Source: an uncultured Treponema sp. (lineage in GTDB: Bacteria; Spirochaetota; Spirochaetia; Treponematales; Treponemataceae). Taken from it: 8,236 bases of DNA. The notes below the pieces were generated by a model. It did not search any database, was not told the origin of the DNA, and saw nothing but the letters and a program-made list of their open reading frames with translations. Location: the NCBI GenBank assembly GCA_946538795.1, contig CAMNGY010000045.1:1-8236 (forward strand), written 5' to 3'. This document shows positions 1 to 7,861 of the stretch, one piece after another. The position numbers were made by a program, and so were the translations under genes. Each line of letters opens with the position of its first letter. Positions within the stretch are counted from its first letter, which is position 1.

Positions 1-1000
1 CCCCGGCCTCGCGGGCATAGAACAGCTCCAGGTAGCAGGGCTTCCCCCCATCCTGACCGCCCTGCCCGGCTATGCCCAGAAGCTTCTTCCGTATCTGCCC
101 TATGCTGCCCTCAAGCCTCATGTAAGTGGCGAAGCGGGGGACCTCGACTTTCACGACCTCGGTCTTGCCCGGCACGCAATCCACGCAGAGGACATGGCGG
201 GGGATGTCCGCCTCGTCAAAGCCCAGCACGAAGGGCGAGCCTGAGTAGCGGATTTTTGGGTTCCCGGCCACCATGCTCGTATAATGGATGTGTCCCAAAG
301 CTATGTAGTCGAATTCCGGTGGGAACACGGAGGGGCTTACCAGGCCCAGGTTTCCGAGTATGTCGATGGATCTGGTCCCGTCGTCGCCGGTGTTCCCGGA
401 GCCGGCCGGCCTTCCTTCCAGGCTGGCGGCATAGAGGTGGCCGGTCGCGATGACTGGGATGCTTCTGCCTGCCCGTATCCTGTCGGCGGAATCCCGGAGC
501 CGCCTGTACAGCTCCCCGTAAGCCGCGTCGCACAGGCTGCCCGGCCCGGCTTCCTCCGTAAGGTAATCCCGCAGTTCCAGCTCGCGCGCGTAAGGGACGG
601 CGGCGGCAATGCCTATGGCTTCCCCGTCCTGTCCCGCAAGCTCGAACAGCATATCCTCCGGGGCAAGGCCCGAGATGGAGCCGATCACGTGTATGTTCAG
701 GGCTTCCAGCAGGTCCTTCTCGGTGTCCAGGAGGCTGCCGGAGTCATGGTTGCCCCCGACGACCAGCACGTTCCGGCAGCAGGTCCCTATGAGGGAGGCC
801 AAAAAACCGCAGTACTGCCGTTTGGCCTCGTTGGGAGGGTTCGCGACGTCATAGATGTCTCCCGATATGACCAGGCAGTCCGCTTCCCGCCTGACAATCT
901 CCTCCTTGAGCCAGGCCAGGAAGCTTCCGCTCTCGTCCGTCCTGTCTATGTCGTGCATCCGGTTGCCCAGGTGCCAGTCCGCCGTATGGATGAATCGCAT
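1..1000 (-). CDS. sbcD: SbcD, nuclease subunit of the SbcCD exonuclease (partial, C-terminus beyond window)
   Basis: SbcD is the Mn-dependent phosphoesterase partner of the SbcC ATPase; the complex cleaves hairpins and protein-blocked DNA ends in repair. The reading frame stays open from the ATG at 1000 to the left edge, 333 codons. All calcineurin-type metallophosphoesterase motifs are present in order: HTADWHLG (residues 5-12, D8 and H10), GDIYD (47-51), GNHD (83-86), GH (187-188) and GHIH (236-239). The family is usually about 380-420 residues, so roughly 50-90 C-terminal residues are missing; sbcC would be expected next, off the left edge. The start is secure because the MRFIHTADWHLG opening is typical of the family. 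No Shine-Dalgarno sits close to this ATG; instead a -10 box ends 7 nt before it. A Gly-rich loop with GGQDGG (residues 314-319) looks added. Identification is firm. Confidence 0.95.
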   Translation of the reverse strand, partial: MRFIHTADWHLGNRMHDIDRTDESGSFLAWLKEEIVRREADCLVISGDIYDVANPPNEAKRQYCGFLASLIGTCCRNVLVVGGNHDSGSLLDTEKDLLEALNIHVIGSISGLAPEDMLFELAGQDGEAIGIAAAVPYARELELRDYLTEEAGPGSLCDAAYGELYRRLRDSADRIRAGRSIPVIATGHLYAASLEGRPAGSGNTGDDGTRSIDILGNLGLVSPSVFPPEFDYIALGHIHYTSMVAGNPKIRYSGSPFVLGFDEADIPRHVLCVDCVPGKTEVVKVEVPRFATYMRLEGSIGQIRKKLLGIAGQGGQDGGKPCYLELFYAREAG

Positions 1001-1007
1001 GGGGGAA

Positions 1008-1036
1008 AGTATAGGCCATCTCCAGAAACTGGGCAA
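1008..1036 (-). promoter_or_regulatory. Predicted sigma70-type promoter of sbcD (leaderless arrangement)
   Basis: On the minus strand, TTGCCC (1036-1031) and TATACT (1013-1008) are separated by exactly 17 nt. They match the -35 and -10 consensus at four and five of six positions. The -10 hexamer ends 7 nt before the sbcD start codon, so the expected transcription start falls on or next to the A of the ATG at 1000. The prediction rests on pattern only. Confidence 0.6.
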
Positions 1037-1107
1037 TAGGGCGTATGCAAACCCTCGGCGGAAGACTTGCGGGGCGAATTTTCAAGAAAGATTCCCCAAA
1101 AACGCAC

Positions 1108-1136
1108 TTGCAGTACATTGTTAAATTTTGTATACT
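1108..1136 (+). promoter_or_regulatory. Predicted sigma70-type promoter of the envelope-protein gene (leaderless arrangement)
   Basis: TTGCAG (1108-1113) and TATACT (1131-1136) are separated by exactly 17 nt of AT-rich DNA. The -10 ends 7 nt before the ATG at 1144, so the expected transcription start is 1143 or 1144. The sequence between, GCCCAAA, has no Shine-Dalgarno. This promoter faces away from the sbcD promoter; the two -35 boxes lie about 70 bp apart within the 1001-1143 gap. Confidence 0.65.
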
Positions 1137-1143
1137 GCCCAAA

Positions 1144-1974
1144 ATGAAAAAGAAGATCTGCTCAAGAAAATTGTTCGCAATTGTTTCCTTGGCCCTCTTT
1201 TCAGCCTTCGCCCAAGCGAAGGATTGGGAGTTTTCTCTAAGCTACGAGAACACCTTCAAGAACTCCGACACGCTGAAAGTTGATGATGATGATATCACTT
1301 ATCTGGGAATGGAGGAGTTCATCCGGAATTCTACGACCCCGCTCGGCTGCAAGGCCACTTTCACTTCATTCCTTGGTTCTCCGTTCGGCTTTACGGACGT
1401 AGGCGTGGGCATAGACGGAAGCTTGAGCAAGTTCAGCCGTTATACCTTCTCGGACTTCGACAGTACGGGGGCCGTAAAAATACCGGACTCCGATATAGAG
1501 CTGGATAAAGGAATAGAGTACAATGTGGGGGTAGGGCCGGTAATCAGGCTTAATTTGGGCAGGCGACATTCCTTCACATTCTTCCCTTCAGCCCTGTTTA
1601 CCCTCCGCCGCTCGGAATTCACCCTTCCGCAGGATGGCTGGCTTGTGGGAAATGCTGCAAAAATAAAGCTGGAGGAGCGCAATATAGGCTATAACTTCAA
1701 CATAGGCTACAGGTGCTGGATAATAGCAAAACCGAACTACTTGGTAGGCCTGAACCTGGGAGTTGACCTTCAGAGCGTGCAGTACAGCCATTCCCACATG
1801 AACTGGGAAGGAACCAGGTACAACTATGAGACCGCTGACCAGATGACGGCGAAAGTCTTCGTGGGCCTGTCCATAAATTTAGGGACGCGCGGAGTAGACC
1901 GCCTGGTGGAACAGCGCAAGGCCAGCGAGTCAGGCTTTCAGGAAAAACCGGTAAAATCAAAGAATAAAAAATAA
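1144..1974 (+). CDS. Exported beta-rich envelope protein, probable outer-membrane beta-barrel, function unknown
   Basis: I do not recognise a named family. The 276-residue product starts with a clear Sec signal peptide: basic MKKKICSRK, a hydrophobic stretch at about 10-22, and an AQA cleavage site before K26. The mature part is rich in alternating polar/hydrophobic stretches ending in aromatic residues, for example around 28-38, 84-92, 125-138, 142-154, 181-195, 199-208 and 235-246, as expected for an outer-membrane barrel. An acidic DDDD run is at 47-50 and a Lys-rich tail (about 250-276) follows the last predicted strand. The frame is open upstream to 1045, but the signal peptide and promoter both support ATG 1144. 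The gene diverges from sbcD and lies 24 nt before the S1-domain gene. A soluble periplasmic beta protein is the main alternative. Confidence 0.75.
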   Translation: MKKKICSRKLFAIVSLALFSAFAQAKDWEFSLSYENTFKNSDTLKVDDDDITYLGMEEFIRNSTTPLGCKATFTSFLGSPFGFTDVGVGIDGSLSKFSRYTFSDFDSTGAVKIPDSDIELDKGIEYNVGVGPVIRLNLGRRHSFTFFPSALFTLRRSEFTLPQDGWLVGNAAKIKLEERNIGYNFNIGYRCWIIAKPNYLVGLNLGVDLQSVQYSHSHMNWEGTRYNYETADQMTAKVFVGLSINLGTRGVDRLVEQRKASESGFQEKPVKSKNKK

Positions 1975-1982
1975 CTTCACAT

Positions 1983-1990
1983 TATAAGGT
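1983..1990 (+). promoter_or_regulatory. Shine-Dalgarno (and possible -10) before the S1-domain gene
   Basis: The sequence TATAAGGT precedes the ATG at 1999. AAGG (1986-1989) is a plausible ribosome binding site with a 9-nt spacer. TATAAG (1983-1988) could instead act as a -10, which would give a leader of only about 4 nt, but I see no -35 at the right distance. Read-through from the envelope-protein gene is equally possible. Confidence 0.4.
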
Positions 1991-1998
1991 AGATTTAT

Positions 1999-3096
1999 AT
2001 GAAAAATCAGTTTGAACCGGGACAGATGGTCGAAACCACAGTTGTCGCCATCTCGTCGGACACGGTATTCATAGACCTCGGGCTCAAGAGTGAGGGATTC
2101 GTAGACAAGTCGGAGTTCACGGACGATGCGGGCAATGTCTCCATAAAGGAAGGGGACCGCATCAAGGTCTATTTTGCTTCGGCCACGAAGGACGAGCTGC
2201 ACTTCACGACCAAGCTCGCCGGGCAGAACGCCGGAAAGGACATGCTGGAAAGCGCGTTCCAGAACGGAGTTCCTGTGGAGGGTCATGTCACGCAGGAAAT
2301 CAAGGGCGGGTTCGAGGTCATGGTCGGCTCAACGAGGGCCTTCTGCCCCTACAGCCAGATGGGCTACCGTGAGCGCAAAGAAGCTGCCGAATACGTGGGC
2401 AAGCACCTGACCTTCAAGATTCAGGAATACAAGAACGAGGGCAAGAACATCGTTCTTTCCAACCGGGCAATCCTTGCCGCGGAGGCGGAGGAGAAGAAGG
2501 CCGTCCTCGCCCAGAAGCTCCAGCTCGGCTCAGTCGTCAAGGGCACGGTTTCCCGGATAGAAAGCTACGGCGCGTTCGTCAACATAGAGGGCTTCGAGGC
2601 CCTGCTGCCTGTCTCCGAGATAAGCCATGTCCGCGTCAACGACGTGCATGACGTGCTCAAAATCGGCCAGGAAGTCGAGGCAAAGATTATCAGGGCTGAC
2701 TGGGCAAAGGAGAAAGTCTCCCTCAGCACCAAAGTCCTTGAGGCGGACCCCTGGGATGGAATCAAGGCAAAGTTCCCCGTAGGAACGAGAATAGAAGGGA
2801 AAATCAGCCGCGTGGCTGACTTCGGCCTGTTCATAAACCTGGCCCCAGCCGTCGATGGCCTTGTCCACATCTCCAAGCTGCCCGTGGAGCGCAACACGAA
2901 CCTCAAGAAAGTCTACAAGGCAGGTGACAGCATTGCCGTCACCGTGGACAAGGTGGACACGGACGAGAAGAGGATTTCCCTTTCCCCGATCGTCTCCAGC
3001 GAGGAGGAGGTCAACGCCGCCGAGTACCAGAAGGCCCATGCCTCCGATGACGACGGCGAGACTTACAACCCCTTCGCCGCCCTGCTGAAAAAATAG
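1999..3096 (+). CDS. Short S1-type RNA-binding protein with four S1 domains
   Basis: This is a 365-residue cytoplasmic RNA-binding protein of the ribosomal protein S1 type. Four S1 (OB-fold) units run in tandem, at about residues 6-74, 88-156, 176-246 and 260-330. The first resembles S1 domain 1 (VDLGLKSEG-like core, here IDLGLKSEGFV) and the second resembles the S1 domain that carries a GSTRAFCPYSQ loop. The third and fourth are classical RNA-binding units, with GTVSRIESYGAFVNI and GKISRVADFGLFINL as their beta1-beta2 signatures. Full-length S1 in Proteobacteria has six domains, so this is either a short S1 like those of Firmicutes or an accessory paralogue; Treponema pallidum is known to carry a larger S1 fused to cytidylate kinase. 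An acidic tail (about 334-356) ends the protein. queH begins 9 nt downstream, so the two are probably co-transcribed. Confidence 0.85.
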   Translation: MKNQFEPGQMVETTVVAISSDTVFIDLGLKSEGFVDKSEFTDDAGNVSIKEGDRIKVYFASATKDELHFTTKLAGQNAGKDMLESAFQNGVPVEGHVTQEIKGGFEVMVGSTRAFCPYSQMGYRERKEAAEYVGKHLTFKIQEYKNEGKNIVLSNRAILAAEAEEKKAVLAQKLQLGSVVKGTVSRIESYGAFVNIEGFEALLPVSEISHVRVNDVHDVLKIGQEVEAKIIRADWAKEKVSLSTKVLEADPWDGIKAKFPVGTRIEGKISRVADFGLFINLAPAVDGLVHISKLPVERNTNLKKVYKAGDSIAVTVDKVDTDEKRISLSPIVSSEEEVNAAEYQKAHASDDDGETYNPFAALLKK

Positions 3097-3105
3097 GGCG
3101 ACCCG

Positions 3106-3898
3106 GTGTCCAAGCGAAGCTCCCCCTATGAGAGGGAGCTGAATCAGATACTCTCTTCCCTGCCAAGTCAGGCGTGGGAGGGGGATGCTGGCCAACCGGC
3201 TGACGGCATACAGCCCCGGAAAAAGCCGACGCTCCTCCTTCATGCCTGCTGTGCCCCCTGCTCATCCTATGTCATCGAATACCTTGAGGGTTATTTTGCC
3301 ATCACTCTCTTCTATTATAATCCCAACATCCATCCCAAGGCCGAATACGACAGGCGGCTTCAGGAACTGAAGGACTTCCTGCCCCGCTTCCCGGCGGCAA
3401 AAGGCATCTCCCTCATAGAAGGCGGCTACGAACCGGAGGACTTTTTCAGGGCGACCGGAGTCAGGGAAGAGCCGGACCTGAGGCAGGAAGCGGAGAAGGG
3501 CGAGCGGTGCCGCCGCTGCTACGAGCTGCGCCTGAGGGCAGCCTACCGGGTTGCCTGTGAGGGAAAATTCGACTGGTTCACGACGACGCTTTCCATAAGC
3601 CCCTTCAAGGACGCAGGCAAAATCAATGCGATAGGCAAGGCCCTGGAGCAGGAGGGGGGACAGGATGGGGGGCTTGGACGGACTGGCCCTGGAAAATATG
3701 GCCAGGATCCCGCACCAGCCGGAACTTACGTTTCGTCAGGGGCCGCCCCCCGCTTCCTCCCCTCGGACTTCAAGAAGAAGGGCGGCTTCAAGCGCAGCCT
3801 GGAGCTTTCCGCCGAGTACGGCCTGTACCGTCAGGACTACTGCGGTTGCGTCTTCTCCAAAGAGAACCGGGAATTCCTTCCTCAGACAGCCACCTTTT

Positions 3899-3903
<5 letters not shown>
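3106..3903 (+). CDS. queH: QueH, epoxyqueuosine reductase (tRNA queuosine synthesis)
   Basis: QueH (the former DUF208 family) reduces epoxyqueuosine in tRNA to queuosine in bacteria that lack or supplement QueG. The expected iron-binding cysteines are visible: HACCAPC (C48, C49, C52), CRRC (C135, C138) and DYCGC (C246, C248). Family signatures YNPNIHP (71-77), TTTLSISPFK (159-168), FLPSDFKKK (217-225) and YGLYRQDYCGC (238-248) are intact. The start is a GTG at 3106, 9 nt after the S1 gene stop, with a weak AGGG before it; no in-frame ATG precedes the conserved core. The 265 residues exceed the usual length for two reasons. There is an N-terminal extension of about 40 residues. In addition, a Gly/Pro-rich stretch of about 30 residues (185-215) sits between the INAIGKALE helix and FLPSDFKKK, which are normally close together. 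The identity is firm; the exact start is less so. Confidence 0.93.
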
Positions 3904-5531
<1,628 letters not shown>

Positions 5532-5554
5532 GAGCAGGCAAGGTAGGTGGCGGG

Positions 5555-6019
5555 ATGCAGAACACGACGCTCTGTTATATAGAAAGAAATTCGTCCTACC
5601 TGATGCTGCACCGGGTCAAGAAGGCCGGTGACATCAACAAGGACAAGTGGATCGGGATAGGCGGCCACTGCGAGGAGGGCGAAAGCCCCGAGGACTGCGT
5701 GACGCGGGAAGTCCGGGAGGAAACGGGCCTGGAACTGACGGGAATGCGCTACTGCGGCATAGTCACCTTTGTTTCCGACCGCTACGAGGGCGAGTACATG
5801 CACCTCTTTCATTCGGACAGCTTCAGCGGGGAACTCAGGGACTGCGACGAGGGGACGCTGGAATGGGTTCCCATAGCGAAGCTCAACGAGCTGGAGCATT
5901 GGAAGGGCGACGAGATTTTCCTGGATTTGATAGCCCGCCGCGTTCCCTTCTTCTCGCTCAAACTGGTCTACGAGGGGAGCGAGCTCAGGCAGGCCGTCCT
6001 GGACGGACGGGCCTTGTGA
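5555..6019 (+). CDS. Nudix hydrolase, MutT / 8-oxo-dGTP diphosphatase-like
   Basis: Nudix enzymes hydrolyse nucleoside diphosphates linked to another group; this one resembles small MutT-like sanitising enzymes. The 154-residue product carries a perfect Nudix box: G37, five residues, E43, seven residues, then R51-E52-V53-R54-E55-E56-T57-G58-L59. The metal-binding glutamates E52, E55 and E56 are all present. The start ATG 5555 gives the usual opening of a strand ([12 protein letters not shown]) and is preceded by AGGTAGGTGG. An earlier in-frame ATG at 5498 would overlap glpK by 34 nt and add residues unlike the family. The gap from the glpK stop is only 23 nt with no promoter, so it is most likely in the glpK transcript. 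Substrate cannot be read from sequence; 8-oxo-dGTP is a family-level guess. Confidence 0.88.
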   Translation: MQNTTLCYIERNSSYLMLHRVKKAGDINKDKWIGIGGHCEEGESPEDCVTREVREETGLELTGMRYCGIVTFVSDRYEGEYMHLFHSDSFSGELRDCDEGTLEWVPIAKLNELEHWKGDEIFLDLIARRVPFFSLKLVYEGSELRQAVLDGRAL

Positions 6020-6048
6020 GTGCCGGACGGGCGTATTTATGGCGCATT

Positions 6049-6087
6049 GATTACAGGCCCTGTTATATGCCGGGCAGGTCTGTAATC
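6049..6087 (+). promoter_or_regulatory. Long inverted repeat between the Nudix gene and deoD
   Basis: The arms GATTACAGGCCCTG (6049-6062) and CAGGTCTGTAATC (6075-6087) pair over 12 bp: GATTACAG with CTGTAATC and CCTG with CAGG, with a small internal bulge (GC opposite T) and a 12-nt loop. It follows the Nudix stop by 29 nt. No T-run follows (TTGCCCAC), so it is not a standard intrinsic terminator. It could be a 3'-end stabilising or factor-dependent stop structure, or a DNA operator upstream of deoD. Confidence 0.6.
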
Positions 6088-6156
6088 TTGCCCACTGACC
6101 GCATCCTGCCGGCTGGCCGCTCTGTGAAAATAAATCTAGCCCGTTGCGGAAACTTG

Positions 6157-6165
6157 TGCTATAAT
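6157..6165 (+). promoter_or_regulatory. Predicted deoD promoter, extended -10 touching the start codon region
   Basis: TG (6157-6158), one base, then a perfect TATAAT (6160-6165) form an extended -10. Only six bases (GGAAGA) separate it from the ATG at 6172, so the expected transcription start is the A of the ATG itself. GGAAG (6166-6170) is one base from the ATG, too close to act as a ribosome binding site. No -35 is visible at 16-18 nt, but AT-rich DNA at about 6123-6138 lies where an UP element would be. The sequence TGTG(C/T)TATAATGG is shared with the glpK promoter. Confidence 0.65.
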
Positions 6166-6171
6166 GGAAGA

Positions 6172-6873
6172 ATGAGTACGCATATCAATGCCCCGGACGG
6201 GGCCATAGCGGATGCCGTGCTGCTGCCCGGTGACCCGCTCAGGGCGAAGTTCATTGCCGAGAACTTCCTGACCGATGCCAAGTGTTACAACGAGGTCCGC
6301 GGTATGTTCGGCTATACGGGAACATACAAAGGAAAAAAAGTCTCTGTACAGGGAACGGGCATGGGCCAGCCATCCCTTTCCATATACGTCAACGAGCTTT
6401 TCCGCTTCTATGGCGTCCAGAAGGCCATACGGGTGGGAACCTGCGGCGCCATACAGAAGGACATAGCCTTGCGTGAGGTGCTCCTTGCCCAGGCAGCCTG
6501 CTCCGACTCCGCGCTCAACACGATGCGCTTCAACGGAATGCATTTTGCCCCTGCCGCCGACTTCGGGCTTCTCAAGACCGCTTACGACGAGGCCGGGACG
6601 ATGGGCCTTTCCCGCAAGGTGGGCCTGTGTGTGTCCAGCGACAACTTCTACGACGACAAGGCCAACTGGAAGCTGTGGAGCGAGTACGGGGTCATGGGAA
6701 TGGAGATGGAGGCTGCCGAGCTGTACACGCTGGCGGCAAAGTTTCACCGCAAGGCCCTGGCCATCCTGACCGTCAGCGACCATATATTGCTTGGGGGCGA
6801 GACGACTGCTGAGGAGCGGCAGAAAACCTTCACGAACATGATAGAGCTTGCGCTCCGCACGATTACCGCATGA
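6172..6873 (+). CDS. deoD: DeoD-type purine nucleoside phosphorylase
   Basis: DeoD splits purine (deoxy)ribonucleosides with phosphate into the free base and (deoxy)ribose 1-phosphate, a purine salvage step, usually as a cytoplasmic hexamer. The 233 residues match the family length. Known active-site positions are visible: H4, G20 and R24 in [11 protein letters not shown]43, R87 in [16 protein letters not shown] (176-185; E178, M179, E180), and SDHILLGGE with S202 and D203, plus R216. The conserved H4 fixes the start at ATG 6172, because it must be the fourth residue. The same frame is open much further upstream (to 5647), but that part lies across the Nudix gene in another frame and is not coding. 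The gene has its own promoter and appears to be transcribed alone or with the genes downstream. Confidence 0.97.
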   Translation: MSTHINAPDGAIADAVLLPGDPLRAKFIAENFLTDAKCYNEVRGMFGYTGTYKGKKVSVQGTGMGQPSLSIYVNELFRFYGVQKAIRVGTCGAIQKDIALREVLLAQAACSDSALNTMRFNGMHFAPAADFGLLKTAYDEAGTMGLSRKVGLCVSSDNFYDDKANWKLWSEYGVMGMEMEAAELYTLAAKFHRKALAILTVSDHILLGGETTAEERQKTFTNMIELALRTITA

Positions 6874-6881
6874 TGCCATAG

Positions 6882-6915
6882 CCGGGGGCAGACGCCATGC
6901 GCGTTTTGTGCCCGG
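6882..6915 (+). promoter_or_regulatory. Imperfect hairpin between deoD and the nucleotidyltransferase gene
   Basis: GGGCA (6886-6890) can pair with TGCCC (6909-6913), and inside it ACGC (6892-6895) with GCGT (6901-6904), closing a CATGC loop. Flanking CC (6882-6883) and GG (6914-6915) can extend the stem past a bulge. No T-run follows. It may slow or end deoD transcription, or may mean little in GC-rich DNA. Confidence 0.35.
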
Positions 6916-6942
6916 TGAGTATTTTATGGAGAAAGATTTAAT

Positions 6943-7851
6943 ATGAAACCGACGCTTTTGGTTCTGGCTGCAGGAATGGGCAGCCGCTATGGTGGGGTCA
7001 AGCAGATTGACGCCGTTGGCCTTCATGGGGAGTGCCTTTTGGACTATTCGGCCTTTGATGCCGCAAGGAGTGGATTTGGCAAGGTCGTGTTCATAATCCG
7101 CAAGGACATAGAGAAGGATTTCCGCGAGAGGCTCTTTGACCGCGTTGCGCGCAACGTAGATGCGGAATACGTGTTCCAGTCGCTGGATTCCCTTCTTTCG
7201 CCGGAGGAGCAGGCAAAGGCGGCCTCCAGGACAAAACCTTGGGGAACGATCCATGCCGTCCTGTGCGCGGAGGAAAAGCTGAATGCCCCCTTCGCGGTGA
7301 TAAACAGCGATGACTATTACGGGCGGGAAGCCTTCAAGACGCTGGGCAGCTACCTTTCCTCCATGCCGGAGGGCAGCACCGAACATGCTATGGTGGGCTA
7401 TGTTCTGGGCAACACGATGAGCAAGAGCGGATCCGTCAGCCGTGGTGTCTGCCAGGTGGCGGACGGCTACCTGAAGTCCATTACCGAGAACACCAAGATA
7501 AGCTACAAGGACGGGGGAATCGTCAGCGAGCTGGACGGCAAGGAGATACGGATGACCGGCAATGAGTGGGTCAGCATGAACCTCTTTGCGTTCGGCCTGT
7601 CCGCATTCTCTGAATTCCACAGCTACTGGGAGGGCTTCAAGAGGACTTCCTTGGGCGAGGCAAAGGCAGAGGCCCTGTTGCCTGTTGCCGCCAGCGATAT
7701 AATCAAGGACGGCAAGGGCAGCATAAAGTTCTTCACGTCCAGCGAGAAGTGGTTTGGCATGACATACCCGGAGGACCGCGAGATAGTCAAGGCCGAGATT
7801 GCTGCCAAGGTTTCTTCAGGCTATTACCCTGAGAAGCTTTGGGAAAAGTGA
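6943..7851 (+). CDS. NTP-transferase family nucleotidyltransferase (sugar-nucleotide pyrophosphorylase-like)
   Basis: This 302-residue protein has the N-terminal Rossmann-like fold of enzymes that join an NTP and a sugar phosphate to give an NDP-sugar and pyrophosphate. The nucleotide-binding signature is LAAGMGSRYGGVKQ (8-21). KPWGTIHAVL (98-107) matches the base- and sugar-contacting segment, and NSDDYYG (121-127) supplies the metal-binding aspartates. EWVSMNLFAF (208-217) and WFGMTYPED (270-278) are further conserved-looking segments. The start at ATG 6943 places the signature at the usual distance, with GGAGA (6928-6932) 10 nt upstream. Its substrate cannot be assigned. The coupled manA suggests mannose or hexose phosphate chemistry, but no phosphomannomutase is visible and the left-handed beta-helix of acyltransferase-type GlmU is absent. 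I infer a cytoplasmic role in activated-sugar supply. Confidence 0.82.
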   Translation: MKPTLLVLAAGMGSRYGGVKQIDAVGLHGECLLDYSAFDAARSGFGKVVFIIRKDIEKDFRERLFDRVARNVDAEYVFQSLDSLLSPEEQAKAASRTKPWGTIHAVLCAEEKLNAPFAVINSDDYYGREAFKTLGSYLSSMPEGSTEHAMVGYVLGNTMSKSGSVSRGVCQVADGYLKSITENTKISYKDGGIVSELDGKEIRMTGNEWVSMNLFAFGLSAFSEFHSYWEGFKRTSLGEAKAEALLPVAASDIIKDGKGSIKFFTSSEKWFGMTYPEDREIVKAEIAAKVSSGYYPEKLWEK

Positions 7852-7855
7852 GGTG
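7850..7855 (+). promoter_or_regulatory. Shine-Dalgarno of manA overlapping the upstream stop codon
   Basis: GAGGTG (7850-7855) shares two bases with the TGA stop (7849-7851) of the nucleotidyltransferase gene and lies 6 nt before ATG 7862 or 9 nt before ATG 7865. This arrangement suggests translational coupling of the two genes. Confidence 0.7.
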
Positions 7856-7861
7856 TCTGCC

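Noticed and set aside
279..284. TATAAT inside sbcD (also others inside queH near 3315 and the nucleotidyltransferase gene near 7698)
   Set aside because: These lie within coding sequence, without a matching -35 or a gene start downstream, and are likely chance.
284..1039. A 251-codon plus-strand open frame opposite sbcD
   Set aside because: It is the shadow of sbcD, whose motifs are complete on the other strand; the translation shows no family signature.
1071..1097. Hairpin GGGGCGAAT ... ATTCCCC as a terminator between divergent genes
   Set aside because: The short stem has a bulge, is followed by A rather than T on the plus strand, and lies upstream of both divergent genes, where no terminator is needed.
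2530..3243. A 237-codon minus-strand open frame opposite the S1-domain gene and queH
   Set aside because: It is antisense to the clear S1 domains, crosses a gene boundary and has no recognisable domain.
5647..6873. A 408-codon open frame that ends with DeoD and extends back through the Nudix gene
   Set aside because: Only the part from 6172 is DeoD-like. The upstream part is an out-of-frame reading of the Nudix gene with Arg/Gly-rich nonsense, and the DeoD start is fixed by H4.
6136..7620. A 494-codon open frame on the minus strand across deoD and the nucleotidyltransferase gene
   Set aside because: It is antisense to two confidently identified genes, has no recognisable motif, and long antisense frames are common in GC-rich coding DNA.
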